Shown: positions 1-9,846 of the stretch, piece by piece
Position numbering within the stretch: position 1 is the first letter of the stretch
Layout: each line of letters opens with the position of its first letter
NCBI GenBank assembly: GCA_016704445.1
Contig: JADJAE010000016.1
Coordinates: 1 to 64,000 of the forward strand
Source of the DNA: Deltaproteobacteria bacterium
Lineage (GTDB): Bacteria; Myxococcota_A; Polyangia; Polyangiales; Ga0077539
DNA: 64,000 bases
Direction of reading: 5' to 3'
Notes under the pieces: generated by a model
The model's input: the letters and a program-made list of their open reading frames with translations, nothing else
What the model was told of the DNA's origin: nothing
The model's database searches: none
Position numbers and translations under genes: made by a program

Positions 1-1692
1 GCCACGGCGCGGGTGTGGCGGGCGGACGGCGCGGGTGAACCCGTGGTGCTCCGAGGTCAGGACGATGCGGTTGAGTCCGCGGTGTTCTCGCCGGACGGGA
101 CGCTCGTGGCCGCGGTGTCCATCGACATGACCGCGCGGGTGTGGCGGGCGGACGGGACGGGGGAGCCCGTGGTGCTGCTGGGCCACGAGGCGCCGCTGTG
201 CCTCGGCGGCGTTCTCGCCCGACGGGGAGCGTCTGGTCACCGCCTCGGACGACGGAACGGCGCGGGTGTGGAATGCCGACGGTACGGGCGATCCCGTGGT
301 GCTCCAGGGGCACGAGCTGCCGGTGGTCTCCGCGGCGTTCTCTGCGGACGGGGCGCGGGTGGTCACCCGCCTCCTGGACACCACGGCGCGCGTCTGGAGC
401 GCGGACGGGACGGCGGAGCCCATCGATCTCGGGGCCACGGAAGCGAGCTACGGTCCGCGGCGTTTTCCCTGACGGTCTTCGGGTGATCACCGCGTCGGAC
501 GATCACACCGCGCGGGTGTGGCGGGCCGATGGGATGGTCGAGCCCGTCGTGCTGCGGGGCCACGAGAACCCGATGCGCTCGGCAGACTTCTCGGTGGACG
601 GGACGCGCGTCGTCACGGCGTCCGATGACGGCACGGCGCGGGTGTGGCGGGCCGACGGAACGGGCGAGCCCGCGATCCTGCAGGGCGAGGAGGTCGAGGT
701 GCAGTCTGCGAGGTTTTCTCCCGACGGAGCCTTCGTGGTCACCGCCTCCAGTGACAGGGCGGCGCGGGTGTGGCGGGCCGACGGGGAGGGAGACCCCGTG
801 GCGCTCCAGGGCCACGAAGACACGGTGAACTCCGTCGGGTTCTCGCCGGACGGAGGGCGCGTGGTCACCGCGTCCGACGACCGGACGGCGCGCGTGTGGC
901 GGTCGGACGGCGCGGGCGAACCGGTGATCCTGCGAGGCCACGAGGGCCCGGTCTTCTCCGCGGCGTTCTCGGCCGACGGGGCGCAGGTGGTCACCGCCTC
1001 CAACGACACCACGGCGCGGGTGTGGCAGGCCGATGGGACGGGTGAACCCGTGGTGCTGCGGGGCCACGAGGCCGAGGTGGCCTCGGCGCGCTTCTCGCCC
1101 GACGGGACGCAGGTGGTCACCGCCTCCAACGACACCACGGCGCGCGTGTGGCGGGCAGACGGCGAGGGCGAACCGGTGATCCTCCGGGGCCACGAGAACT
1201 CATTGAACGCCGCGGCGTTCTCGCCGGACGGGGCGCACGTCGCCACCGCGTCTGGCGACTCGACGGCGCGGGTCTGGCGGGCCGACGGGACGGGCGAGCC
1301 CGTGGTGCTTCGCGGTCACGAACATCAGCTTCATTCCGTGGTGTTTTCGCCGGACGGCGCGCGCGTCGTCACCGCCTCCGACGACAGTACGGCGCGGGGG
1401 TGGCGGGCCGACGGGACGGGCGAGCCCGTGGTGCTTCGAGGCCACGAGGACTCGGTGGTCTCTGCGGTGTTCTCGTCGGACGGAGAGCGCGTGCTCACCG
1501 CCTCCGACGACCCGGACGGCGCGCCTGTGGTGGTCCCATCCCCTCCCCGAGGTCCTGTGGGGCGCCACGTCGTACTATGTCCCCATCCAGAAGCGCATCA
1601 CGCTCCTGGGGAAACGGAGCCGAGGCCACCGAGGCCTACAACAAGTCGCGAGAGAAGGTCGCGATGCTCGCCGCAGCGCGCCGGGCCGGTAG
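1..1692 (+). CDS. WD40 beta-propeller protein, C-terminal part, frameshifted
   Basis: The 5' end lies outside the window. About twelve blades are visible, each about 42 residues. The recurring pattern is TARVWRADGxGEPVVLRGHE followed by FSPDG and VVTASDD, a typical WD40 arrangement. Such propellers are protein-interaction platforms and in myxobacteria often form the C-terminal half of Ser/Thr kinases; whether a kinase domain lies upstream cannot be seen. The reading frame changes near 199 (one extra base), near 370-376 (a compensating pair), at 425-475, near 1510 and near 1610, yet blades resume at once each time. After the last blade the tail (LLG, then AEATEAYNKSREKV) resembles the short helical end of such proteins. 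The stop is uncertain; TAG at 1690-1692 is the best candidate. Propeller identity is secure, function unknown. Confidence 0.8.
13..1523 (+). repeat. 126-bp tandem repeat encoding WD40 blades
   Basis: The word GTGTGG (or a close variant) recurs at 13, 139, 266, 392, 516, 642, 768, 894, 1020, 1146, 1272 and 1398. Spacing is 126 bp except 127 (139 to 266) and 124 (392 to 516), which mark frameshifts. Adjacent units around 1020 and 1146 are nearly identical in DNA, which suggests recent duplication or gene conversion of blades. Confidence 0.9.
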
Positions 1693-1762
1693 GTCCTCGA
1701 CCGCCTCGAACCAGCTGCATCCTCCAACGATCCTGCCATCCACCGAGGCCGCGACCCCCGCC

Positions 1763-3083
1763 ATGCCCAAGCTCCCGCCCTTCTCCGACACCCAGCAGAT
1801 GCTCACGCTCTCCCTGGCCGCGTATCAGGGCATCTGGTCGCCCCATGGCGACGGCGCGAGCGATCCGCCGGGGGACGGCCCCATCGCGCGCTCGCTCGCC
1901 ACGCTCACCCCGCTGGAGGGCCGCTGGACGCTCGCCTGGGGCCCCGGCTGGTACCGTCATGCCTTCGGGCTCTTCGACGACGCGGCGATGTTCGTGGCCC
2001 GCGACGAGGAGCACCCCTCGCGCTACGCCGTCGTGATCCGCGGCACCAACCCGGTGTCCGTCCCCGACTGGATCCTCGGTGATCTCTGGACCTCGCAGAA
2101 CATCCCCTGGCGCACCGGCGACGGCGTCGCCGACGAGCGGGTGTCCCTCAGCACCTCCCTGGGTCTCTCCATCCTGCAGGGCATGCGCGGCGAGGCCGCC
2201 GAGGGTACGCGCGGCTTCCTCTCGGCGATCGTGAAGGCGGGCGTCAACGCGCTCCTCGACCCGATCGGCGGCGTCGCGGGCACCGCACTCGTCACGCTCC
2301 GTGACACCGCGCGCGAGCTGATCGCGACGCTGGCGCCCGCGCCTCTCGCCGACGGCGGCGCGCGCCGAGTCCGTCCTCGTCGCTCGGGCGTCGCAGGAGT
2401 ACGGGGCGCTCAAGGAGAGCGTGGGCGAGGCCATGCGTCGCCTCGAGAACGGGGTCACCTTCGATCTTTACCGCTTCCTCGAAGGCGGCAGTCGGCTCCG
2501 AGCGAGCGCGCAGTCGGGCATCGACCTCGCGAGCTTCCTGCGGGACGTGACCGACGGCGGCGAGGCGACGGAGGTCTGGGTGACCGGTCACAGCAAGGGC
2601 GCCGCGCTCGCGACGGCGGTGGCCCGCTGGCTCTCCGACACGCAGGGCCGCCCCGAGCAGTGGGACCCGAACCGCCTCGCCACGGTGCACTGCACCACCT
2701 TCGCGGGACCGACGGCGGGCAACGGAGCCTTCGCGCGGGGCGTCGATCGGGCGCTCGGCGACCGGCTGCATCGCGTCGCCAACGAACGCGACCTGGTCAC
2801 CCTCGGATGGGCGCGCGACTCGCTCCGCGACGCCCCGTCGATCTTCGCTCCGGCCATCGCGATGCCCGAGGTGCTCGCGCGGCTCGTAGAGGTCGTCGCG
2901 GGCGAGACGAGCGCGCTCGACTACCAGCAGGTCGATCCGCAGGCCGAGCGCTTCCGGGGGGAGATCCGATCGGCCGACGGGGGCTTTCTCCCGGAGGTGA
3001 GCCACCAGCACCTGGAGGCGTACATCGAGCACGCGGGCCTCTCGCCGTGGCTCAAGCGGGAGCAGCTCTTCGGGCTCAGCTGA
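1763..3083 (+). CDS. Lipase-like alpha/beta hydrolase (class 3 type), one frameshift
   Basis: The protein starts MPKLPPFSDTQQMLTL and carries YAVVIRGTNP, typical of the N-terminal part of fungal-type (class 3) lipases. After the break comes VWVTGHSKGAALATAVA, whose GHSKG is the GxSxG nucleophile elbow with the catalytic Ser. FAGPTAGN and a late His (SHQHLEAY) fit the rest of that fold. The likely activity is esterase or lipase on lipids or phospholipids. The frame moves from 2 to 3 within a GCG/CGC run at about 2350-2364; the full span is 1321 nt, consistent with one inserted base. No convincing signal peptide is seen, so location is open. It lies just downstream of the WD40 gene, and the frame is open back into it, so a fusion cannot be wholly excluded. 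Confidence 0.72.
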
Positions 3084-3292
3084 GCGCTGCGCTCGCGGAC
3101 GAGCCGGGGGCGCCATAAAGCCAGGCCCCGACGCCATCCCCTACCCTCAGGCCATTGCGCTTGGCCTCCGAGGATCATGCAGAGAGCACCGCGGGAGCGT
3201 GAACTCCATCCAGCGCCGGGTGCGTCGGCGATGCGCGGCGTCGCCGTGACGAGCGGTGACAGGCGGTGATCGGGAGAATATCGTCCGCGCCA

Positions 3293-5087
3293 ATGCGAGA
3301 CGGTGCGGGATGCGGGGCGGACGGCGGCGAGGCGGGCCGAACCGCAGGGGAGCTCGACCCGACCAGGGCGGCGCGCGTTGATCAGGTTGCCCCGACCGAT
3401 CCCGCCGCGAGCCCCGGCGGCGCCATTCGGTCACGCAGGGTCGCCGGCCTGGCGCTCCTCGCAGCCTTCGCGCTCCACGCGCTGTCGTTCGTCGGCTGGT
3501 TCATCGACGACGCGTTCATCACGATGCGCTACGGCCACAACCTGGCGTCCGGGCACGGGATGGTCTTCAATCTCGGGGAGCGGGTCGAGGGGTACACCGA
3601 CTTCACCTGGGTGCTCCTCGCGGCCTTGTCGCTCCGGCTGGGCGTCGACCCGACGCTGTCCTTCCCGATCGCTGGCGTCGTCTGCGGGCTCGGCACCGTG
3701 GCGTCGGTCTTCGCGACGGGCGGTCGGCTCTCGCGTCTCGACGCCCCGGGGGCAGCCTGGGGCGGAACGATCGCGGCGGGCCTCGTCGCGACCGCGACCG
3801 GCGCGGCCGTGTACGCCGTCACCGGTCTCGAGACGATGCTCTTCACCCTCCTGACGACGCTGGGCATGACGGCGCTGCTCGAGCGGCGTACCGCGCGCTT
3901 CGCGGTCTGCATCGGGCTCGCGTTCCTGACCCGCCCGGAGGCGGCGCTCCTGGGCGTCTTCGGGGCCGTGTGGCTCTGCGCGCGGGCGCTGCTGCGGCGC
4001 GCACCGTGGAGGGAGTTCGCGATCGGTGTCGCGATCCTGAGCGCCATCGTCCTCCCGTACCTCGGTTGGAAGCTCAGCTATTTCGGTTCGATCGTTCCCA
4101 ACACGCTGTACGCGAAGGCCCCCGACCGCTCGGCGGGATGGCAGTACCTCTGGCCACCGCTCGCGGCCACCGCCGGCCTCGCGGCGGCTTCGCTCGCGTC
4201 GCTTCGCAGCCGCGACAGGCGGTCTCAGGTCGGGTTCTTCCTGGCCCTGTGGATGCTGTGGGTGCTCGCGGTGTGGTGGGAGGGCGGCGACTGGATGCCA
4301 TCGATCCGGCTGCTGGTGCCGGGCATCCCCTTCGTGGCGCTGGCCGCCGACGGGGAGATCCTCGACTGGGTCCTCGTCGCGCGGCGTCGCCCCACGCGCG
4401 TGGCCCTCGGCGTGGCCGCAGCCCTCGTGCTCGCCCCGTGGATCGTCTGGAACCTCCGGGACCACCAGACGGCCCGCACCCACTTCGTCGTGACCGAGAC
4501 CGGGGTCGTGCCGCTGATGCGCCTCACCCACGCACTCGTGCGCGCGGGTGACCAGCGCGGCCCTCGTCGACATCGGCGAGGTCGGATACCGCACCAACTG
4601 GCGAATCGTCGACCTCACGGGCCTGGTCGACCCCGTGATCGGCCGGTCGCCGGGTCGTCATGGAGACAAGCACTTCCCCATCGCCCACTTCGCGGCCGCG
4701 CGCCCGGACGTCGTGGTCATCCGGTCGGAGTCGCCGCCGAAGCTCGTCCCCGGTCGACCGACGGCCGTGGCGATCCCCGCACTCTGGTCGGTGGAGACCT
4801 GGCTCAGTTCATCCGAGTGGTTTCAAACGAACTACCGGTACGTCTGCTCGGTGCCCGTCACGGGGCACTACACGCTGGTGCTCATGGAGCGCGCAGACCG
4901 CGCCCGCGCCGCCCGTCCCCTCGGCGGCCCCGGCTGCCATCCACTTGATCATTCCTCCCCGACGCTGATCCCCTGGTCGGGTCGACCTTGCGGTGCAACG
5001 CACCTCTCGAGGGCGCTCGTTCGCGAGCCGCTGCATGCCGAGCGCGTAGGCCCCGCGTGCTTCTCTCACGGCGCGCGGAGTCAGTGA
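3293..5087 (+). CDS. GT-C fold membrane glycosyltransferase, one frameshift
   Basis: This is a polytopic membrane protein. After a basic, disordered N-terminus of about 45 residues, the first membrane helix ends in FIDDAFITMRYGHNL, followed by GMVFNLGERVEGYTDF. A DD motif after the first helix plus N-GERVEGYT is characteristic of GT-C enzymes that use polyprenyl-phosphate sugars, notably the AftB-like group. About ten hydrophobic segments follow, then a soluble C-terminal part (VDIGEVGYRTNWRIVDLTGL) that lies in another frame. The break is at about 4541-4548 in GCGCGCGGGTGACC. The role is probably transfer of a sugar to an envelope glycan or glycolipid; donor and acceptor cannot be read. ATG at 3293 is chosen over GTG 3266; neither has a strong ribosome site. 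Confidence 0.7.
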
Positions 5088-5169
5088 CCCCCGACCAGCC
5101 CCGCGCGTGGCCGGGCGAGCGACCGTCTCAACTCTTCAAGTCCCCTTTAGAACGGTACTAGAGGGAGCC

Positions 5170-5820
5170 TCAGCCCGGGGTGCAGAAGCTCGCAGCGCAG
5201 CGCAGTCCCGAGTTGCACGCGGGCGTCACGCTGGTGCAGCAGGCCTGGCCCGCGGCGCCGCAGGGGCGGCACGTCCCGCTCGTGCAGAGCTGGCGAGCGA
5301 TGCACTGCGACGCGCCGGAGCAACACGGCTGGCCGCTCGCCCCGCACGAGGCCGTGGCGCCGCAGTGACCTCCGCCGCAGGTGAGCCCCGGGCCGCAGGC
5401 GGAGACGCCGCAGCACGGCTGGTTCCAGGCGCCGCAGGGGCTCGCCTCGGCGCACACGGACCCTACGCAGCGGAGGTTGTTGTTGCACGTCGAGCCGGGG
5501 CAGCAGGGCCTCCCCGCGGCGCCGCAGGAGCCCGTGTCGACGGCCACCGTGACGTCGCGCGGGGTGCTCCCCAGGTCGCGGGGCGCGGCCGCGTCGACGC
5601 GCGCCTCGGGGATGTCCGGCGTGGGCTTGATGGGGTCGCCCCACTCGTCGACCGCGCCGTCGAGCACCGGCTCGGGGTCGACCCTCGGCGACCTCCCCGC
5701 GATGGGAACGTCCGTCGTGGTCTCGTCGACGAGACCGCGAGCGCATGCATGAAGCGACGCGGCCGCGAGCAGGGCGCCCGCCACCATGCACGCCCGGACG
5801 GCGGCGCCCCGAAGCCTCAT
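5170..5820 (-). CDS. Cys-rich secreted lipoprotein
   Basis: Translation from ATG 5820 gives a short basic start, a hydrophobic stretch and LHACARG, a lipobox-like Cys, so export and lipidation are likely. An Asp/Pro-rich linker of about 70 residues follows. The C-terminal 120 residues are built from repeated Cys modules (CGAAGRPCCPGSTC, CGASGQPCCSGASQC, CGAAGQACC), each with a GQPCC-like pair, which suggests small disulfide-knotted units. Similar modules are common in myxobacterial surface proteins of unknown role. The start overlaps the queE stop in an ATGA arrangement, so the two are probably translationally coupled, though no functional link is evident. An earlier in-frame start would run inside queE and lacks a signal peptide. 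Confidence 0.7.
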   Translation of the reverse strand: MRLRGAAVRACMVAGALLAAASLHACARGLVDETTTDVPIAGRSPRVDPEPVLDGAVDEWGDPIKPTPDIPEARVDAAAPRDLGSTPRDVTVAVDTGSCGAAGRPCCPGSTCNNNLRCVGSVCAEASPCGAWNQPCCGVSACGPGLTCGGGHCGATASCGASGQPCCSGASQCIARQLCTSGTCRPCGAAGQACCTSVTPACNSGLRCAASFCTPG

Positions 5821-6458
5821 GGGATGCCCAGGAGCTTGTGGGTCTGCAGCGAGAGCCGCCATTTCGGGTGAGCGCGGCACCAGTCGATGGCGCGGCGCGT
5901 GTGCTCGGCGCGCAGCAGCCCGTCGCAGGGCTGCACGAAGAAGCGCTCGAAGGGCCACCCCTCGAAGTCCACCGGGTCCACGCCCTCCTGGGGGATCACC
6001 AGCTTCAGCTCATGCCCCGAGCGCACCACCACGGTCGATCCGGCCTTCGGGCTCACGCAGACCCAGTCGACCCCGGGCGGCACCGGCAGCGTCCCGTTGG
6101 TCTCGATGGCCACCTCGAAGCCCTCCCGGTGGAAGGCCTCGATCAGCGCCTCGTCCAGCTGCAGCAGCGGCTCTCCGCCGGTGCACACCACGTAGCGCGC
6201 CTCGCGCCCGGGGCCCCACGCGCTCGCCGCCGCGCCGGCCACCGCCTCGGCCGTAGCGAAGCGCCCTCCGCCGTCGCCGTCGGTGCCGACGAAATCCGTG
6301 TCGCACCAGCGCGCACATCCGCCTGCACCGCGCTCCCGGTCGGCCTCCCGGCCGTTCCAGAGGTTGCAGCCGGTGAAGCGCACGAACACCGCGGCGCGCC
6401 CGGCCCGCGCCCCTTCGCCCTGCAGCGTATAGAACAGCTCCTTGACGGTGTAGGCCAT
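5817..6458 (-). CDS. queE: 7-carboxy-7-deazaguanine synthase QueE (radical SAM)
   Basis: QueE converts 6-carboxytetrahydropterin to 7-carboxy-7-deazaguanine, the ring-forming step of queuosine/preQ0 synthesis. The start MAYTVKELFYTLQGEG, the substrate loop GCNLWNGREADR, CDTDFVGTDG, VVCTGGEPLLQLD, AIETNGT and the end RLSLQTHKLLGIP all match the Burkholderia-type QueE family. The iron-sulfur cysteines are present, but their spacing reads C-x16-C-x3-C, whereas the B. multivorans enzyme, as I recall it, has C-x14-C-x2-C. ATG 6458 was chosen because the conserved family start begins there; eight extra codons upstream are not conserved. A tgt gene at 32.1 kb uses the same pathway. The stop overlaps the next gene by 4 nt. 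Confidence 0.93.
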   Translation of the reverse strand: MAYTVKELFYTLQGEGARAGRAAVFVRFTGCNLWNGREADRERGAGGCARWCDTDFVGTDGDGGGRFATAEAVAGAAASAWGPGREARYVVCTGGEPLLQLDEALIEAFHREGFEVAIETNGTLPVPPGVDWVCVSPKAGSTVVVRSGHELKLVIPQEGVDPVDFEGWPFERFFVQPCDGLLRAEHTRRAIDWCRAHPKWRLSLQTHKLLGIP

Positions 6459-6519
6459 CGCTCGGGGAGCATCATGCCACATCGGACCATCGCGTTCGTC
6501 CTCGCGGTGTCGCCGCGGG

Positions 6520-6535
6520 TATTGCTATAAATCCG
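6520..6535 (+). promoter_or_regulatory. Candidate -10 region upstream of the PilT-like pair
   Basis: The 128-nt gap between queE (minus) and the first PilT-like gene (plus) holds a short AT-rich island, ATTGCTATAAATCC. TATAAA at 6526-6531 lies 55 nt before ATG 6587. No good -35 box is seen, so this rests only on base composition and position. Confidence 0.22.
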
Positions 6536-6586
6536 TCGCCGAGGCGTCTGGCAGTTCGGGCGCGGGGCTTGAGGTGCAGCGGTCGC

Positions 6587-8047
6587 ATGCGACAGATCGA
6601 CAAGCTGGTGGGTCACCTGATTCGCTTCGCGGGCGAGGCGCTCGTGGTGGCGTCGGGGGCGCCCGTCTCCGTGCAGACCACCGCGGGGGAGAAGACCTCC
6701 AACCAGGTGCTCGACCACGCGAGCGTCACCTCGATGATCACCGAGGTCGCGCCGCCCGGGTGCCTCCAGGAGCTGCGCACCGGCAAGACCACGCGCTTCA
6801 TCTACGGGAGCACGGCGATGAACTCCGTCACCGTGGAGGTCGCGCCCTCTCAGGGATCGTGGAAGGTGACCTTCATCCCCGGCGCCTCGCCGGGGCTGCC
6901 TCGCTCCGCGGTGCTCCCCGAGGGGATGCCCGCGGGCGGCGTCCCGTCGATCCCGGTGGGGGCAGAGGCGGCCATCGAGGCGATGCTCCGGGCGATGTCG
7001 CAGCGAGGGGCGAGCGACCTGCACCTCACCTCGGGGCTGAGCCCGATGCTGCGGCTGCACGGGGAGATACAGCGCGCGGACGACTCCGGGGCGCTCTCTC
7101 CAGACGCGCTGCGCTCGCTGCTCTGGCCCATCGTACCGAAGCGCAACCGCGAGGAGTTCGAGCGCCGCCACGACACCGACTTCGCCCACGAGATGCCCGG
7201 CGTCTCGCGCTTCCGCGTCAACCTCTTCATGGACCGCAACGGCATCGGCGCGGTCTTCCGTCGCATCCCCTTCGAGATCATCCCCGCCGACCGGCTGGGG
7301 CTCTCGGTGCAGGTGCTCGAGCTCTGCGACCTCAACCGCGGCCTGGTGCTGGTCACCGGCCCTACCGGGTCGGGCAAGAGCACCACCCTGGCGTCGCTCA
7401 TCGACCGGGTCAACGCCTCCCGCGACGACCACATCGTGACCATCGAAGACCCGGTGGAGTTCGTCCACAACGACAAGCGGTGCCTCGTGCGGCAGCGCGA
7501 GATCGGGGTGCACACCGACAACTTCCGCGCGGCGCTGCGCGCGGCGCTGCGCGAAGACCCCGACGTGGTGCTGGTGGGCGAGATGCGCGACCTGGAGACC
7601 ATCGAGATCGCCATCGAGACGGCCGAGACCGGGCACCTGGTCTTCGGCACGCTGCACACCAACACCGCGGCCAGCACCGTCGACCGCATCATCGACCAGT
7701 TTCCCGCCGATCGGCAGTCGCAGATCCGGGCGATGCTCTCCGACTCGCTGAAGGGGGTCATCGCGCAGACCCTCTGTCGCAAGGTCGGCGGCGGGCGCGT
7801 GGCCGCCTACGAGGTGCTCATCGGCACGCCCGCGGTGTCCAACCTCATCCGCGAGGGCAAGACCTTCCAGCTCCCCGGAACCATGCAGACCAGCAAGCAC
7901 CTGGGCATGGTCACCATGGCCGACTTGCTGGTCGAGCTGGTACTGCGCGGCCTCGTCGAGCCTCGCGAGGCCTACCTCAAGGCCATCAACAAGACCAAGA
8001 TCCGGCAGCTCTTGCACAACGCCGGCGTCACCATCCCGAACGCGTAG
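6587..8047 (+). CDS. PilT-like twitching/secretion ATPase with N-terminal extension (copy 1)
   Basis: The C-terminal 350 residues are a PilT/GspE-family hexameric ATPase. It begins at RGASDLHLTSG (about residue 140), with Walker A GPTGSGKST (about 258), Asp box TIEDPVEFVH, Walker B VVLVGEMRD, His box GHLVFGTLHT and AVSNLIREGKTF, which corresponds to the PilT AIRNLIRE retraction motif. PilT depolymerises type IV pili at the inner membrane. Unlike standard PilT, which opens at the ASDLHL region, this protein has about 130 extra residues starting MRQIDKLVGHLIRF. The next gene shares that start, so it is a conserved domain. ATG 6587 is chosen because of it. No pilus subunit genes are nearby, so the machine served is unknown. 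Confidence 0.88.
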   Translation: MRQIDKLVGHLIRFAGEALVVASGAPVSVQTTAGEKTSNQVLDHASVTSMITEVAPPGCLQELRTGKTTRFIYGSTAMNSVTVEVAPSQGSWKVTFIPGASPGLPRSAVLPEGMPAGGVPSIPVGAEAAIEAMLRAMSQRGASDLHLTSGLSPMLRLHGEIQRADDSGALSPDALRSLLWPIVPKRNREEFERRHDTDFAHEMPGVSRFRVNLFMDRNGIGAVFRRIPFEIIPADRLGLSVQVLELCDLNRGLVLVTGPTGSGKSTTLASLIDRVNASRDDHIVTIEDPVEFVHNDKRCLVRQREIGVHTDNFRAALRAALREDPDVVLVGEMRDLETIEIAIETAETGHLVFGTLHTNTAASTVDRIIDQFPADRQSQIRAMLSDSLKGVIAQTLCRKVGGGRVAAYEVLIGTPAVSNLIREGKTFQLPGTMQTSKHLGMVTMADLLVELVLRGLVEPREAYLKAINKTKIRQLLHNAGVTIPNA

Positions 8048-8064
8048 AAGAGAGACCAACGGCG

Positions 8065-9846
8065 ATGGCGCAGATCGACAAGTACATCCAGCACCTGCTC
8101 CGCTTCGAGGCCCTCTCGCTGATGGTGACCTCCAACGGCCCGGTGGTCGCGAGGCTCGCCTCCGGCGCCGAGAAGGCCTCCACCCAGACCGTCGACCACG
8201 CGCTGCTGGTGGCGGCCGTGCACGAGAGCGCGCCGCCCGGCGCCCTGGCCGACATCAGGGCGTCGAGGATGACGAAGTTCCAGTACCCCGCGGAGGCCCC
8301 GACGGTGAGCGTGGAGGTGACCCCGACGCCGGGCGCGTGGAAGCTGCTGCTCTCGCCTCTTCCCGCCGACCAGATCCCCGCGGCGCAGCGCAGGAACGAG
8401 GTGTTTCCCTCCGCCCACCCCGCCGCGTCGATGCCTCCGTCTTCGCTGCGCGGCGTGCCGTCGCCGTCGCGCCCGTCGATCCCCGCGCTCGATCGCCCGC
8501 CCCGCGTCGAGCCCGCGCGCCCGGCGTCCATCGATCCAGCGCGGGTGCCCATCGCCGAGTCGCCCAGGCTGAGCCGCCCCGACCTGGCTCGGGTCACGAT
8601 GCGCCCGGAGAGCCCTCGGGAGTCCTCGCCGGGCGTCGCGCCGCGCTCCCCGGAGCCCACCGCCGATCGGGTGTCCTTCTCGCCCCGCTCGCTCGACCCG
8701 GCGCCCGCGGTCACCTCGCTCGAGGACGATCGCCAGGGCGACACCAGCGGCATCGACCTGCTGCTGCGCCAGATGACCCGGCTCGGCGCGAGCGACCTGC
8801 ACCTCGCCACGGGCCGGCCGCCGCTGATGCGGCTCCACGGGGAGATCAAGCCCCTGCCGGGCGACCACCTGCCGCTGTCCGCGGACGCGCTCCGAGCGCT
8901 GATCCTTCCGACGATGAGGCCCGCGTCGCGCAAGGAGTACGCGGCCCGCAACGACGCCGACTACGCCCACGAGGTGCCCGGGGTCGCGCGCTTCCGGTGC
9001 AACGTGATGGTCGAGCGGCGAGGCCCCTCGGCGGTGCTCCGGCGCATCCCGGTGGACATCGTGTCGGCGGAGGAGCTCGGGCTCTCCCGCGCGGTGCTCG
9101 ACCTCTGCGACCTCCCCAAGGGGCTGGTGCTGATCACCGGCCCGACCGGGTCGGGCAAGAGCACCACGCTGGCGGCGCTCATCGACCGCATCAACAGCTC
9201 CCGCAAGGACCACATCATCACCATCGAGGACCCGATCGAGTTCGTGCACAAGAACAAGCGCTGCCTGGTGAACCAGCGCGAGGTCGGGGTGCACACCGAC
9301 GGCTTCAAGCACGCCCTGCGCGCGGCGCTGCGCGAAGACCCCGACGTGGTGATGGTGGGCGAGATGCGCGACCTGGAGACCACCGCGATCGCCATCGAGA
9401 CGGCGGAGACCGGGCACCTGGTCTTCGGCACGCTTCACACGCGCACGGCGCCGAGCACCGTCGACCGGGTGATCGACCAGTTTCCCGCCGAGCGTCAGCC
9501 GCAGATTCGCGCGATGCTGGCCGACTCGCTGAAGGGGGTGATCTCGCAGACGCTCTGCAAGCGCGCTGGCGGCGGTCGCGTGGCGGCCTACGAGGTGCTG
9601 CTGGTGACGCCCGCGGTGTCGAACCTCATCCGCGAGGGCAAGACCTTCCAGCTCTACGGGGTGATGCAGACCTCGCGGCAGGTCGGGATGATCACCCAGC
9701 ACGACGCCCTCTGCGAGCTGGTGAAGGCCGGCAAGGTGGACGTGCGCGAGGCCTACACCCGGAGCTTCAGCAAGGCCGACTTCCGGACGGCGATCCACCA
9801 CGCGGGCATCACGCTCCCGCCGGGGCTGGTGGTGCGCGATGGCTGA
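8065..9846 (+). CDS. PilT-like ATPase with N-terminal domain and Pro-rich linker (copy 2)
   Basis: This is a paralogue of the preceding gene, 17 nt downstream. Residues 1-100 (MAQIDKYIQHLLRF, SGAEKAST, EVTPTPGAWKLLL) align with the N-terminal domain of copy 1. Residues 110-225 are a Pro/Ser/Arg-rich, probably disordered linker absent from copy 1. The ATPase follows from about 228: GASDLHLATG, Walker A at about 359, TIEDPIEFVH, VVMVGEMRD, GHLVFGTLHT and AVSNLIREGKTF. All catalytic boxes are intact in both copies, so both could hydrolyse ATP. Tandem position suggests duplication and possibly a mixed hexamer or two gears of one motor (inference). The stop overlaps the next start by 8 nt. Confidence 0.87.
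   Translation: MAQIDKYIQHLLRFEALSLMVTSNGPVVARLASGAEKASTQTVDHALLVAAVHESAPPGALADIRASRMTKFQYPAEAPTVSVEVTPTPGAWKLLLSPLPADQIPAAQRRNEVFPSAHPAASMPPSSLRGVPSPSRPSIPALDRPPRVEPARPASIDPARVPIAESPRLSRPDLARVTMRPESPRESSPGVAPRSPEPTADRVSFSPRSLDPAPAVTSLEDDRQGDTSGIDLLLRQMTRLGASDLHLATGRPPLMRLHGEIKPLPGDHLPLSADALRALILPTMRPASRKEYAARNDADYAHEVPGVARFRCNVMVERRGPSAVLRRIPVDIVSAEELGLSRAVLDLCDLPKGLVLITGPTGSGKSTTLAALIDRINSSRKDHIITIEDPIEFVHKNKRCLVNQREVGVHTDGFKHALRAALREDPDVVMVGEMRDLETTAIAIETAETGHLVFGTLHTRTAPSTVDRVIDQFPAERQPQIRAMLADSLKGVISQTLCKRAGGGRVAAYEVLLVTPAVSNLIREGKTFQLYGVMQTSRQVGMITQHDALCELVKAGKVDVREAYTRSFSKADFRTAIHHAGITLPPGLVVRDG

Noticed and set aside
13..1523. Possible CRISPR array
   Set aside because: The 126-bp units are directly adjacent and code for WD40 blades; there are no spacers of unrelated sequence.
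2340..2370. Programmed ribosomal frameshifting in the lipase and other split genes
   Set aside because: No slippery heptamers with a downstream structure were seen, and shifts go in both directions across many unrelated genes.
5170..5958. Longer version of the Cys-rich lipoprotein starting at 5958
   Set aside because: The extra 46 residues are an Arg/Ala-rich shadow of queE and remove the signal peptide from the N-terminus.
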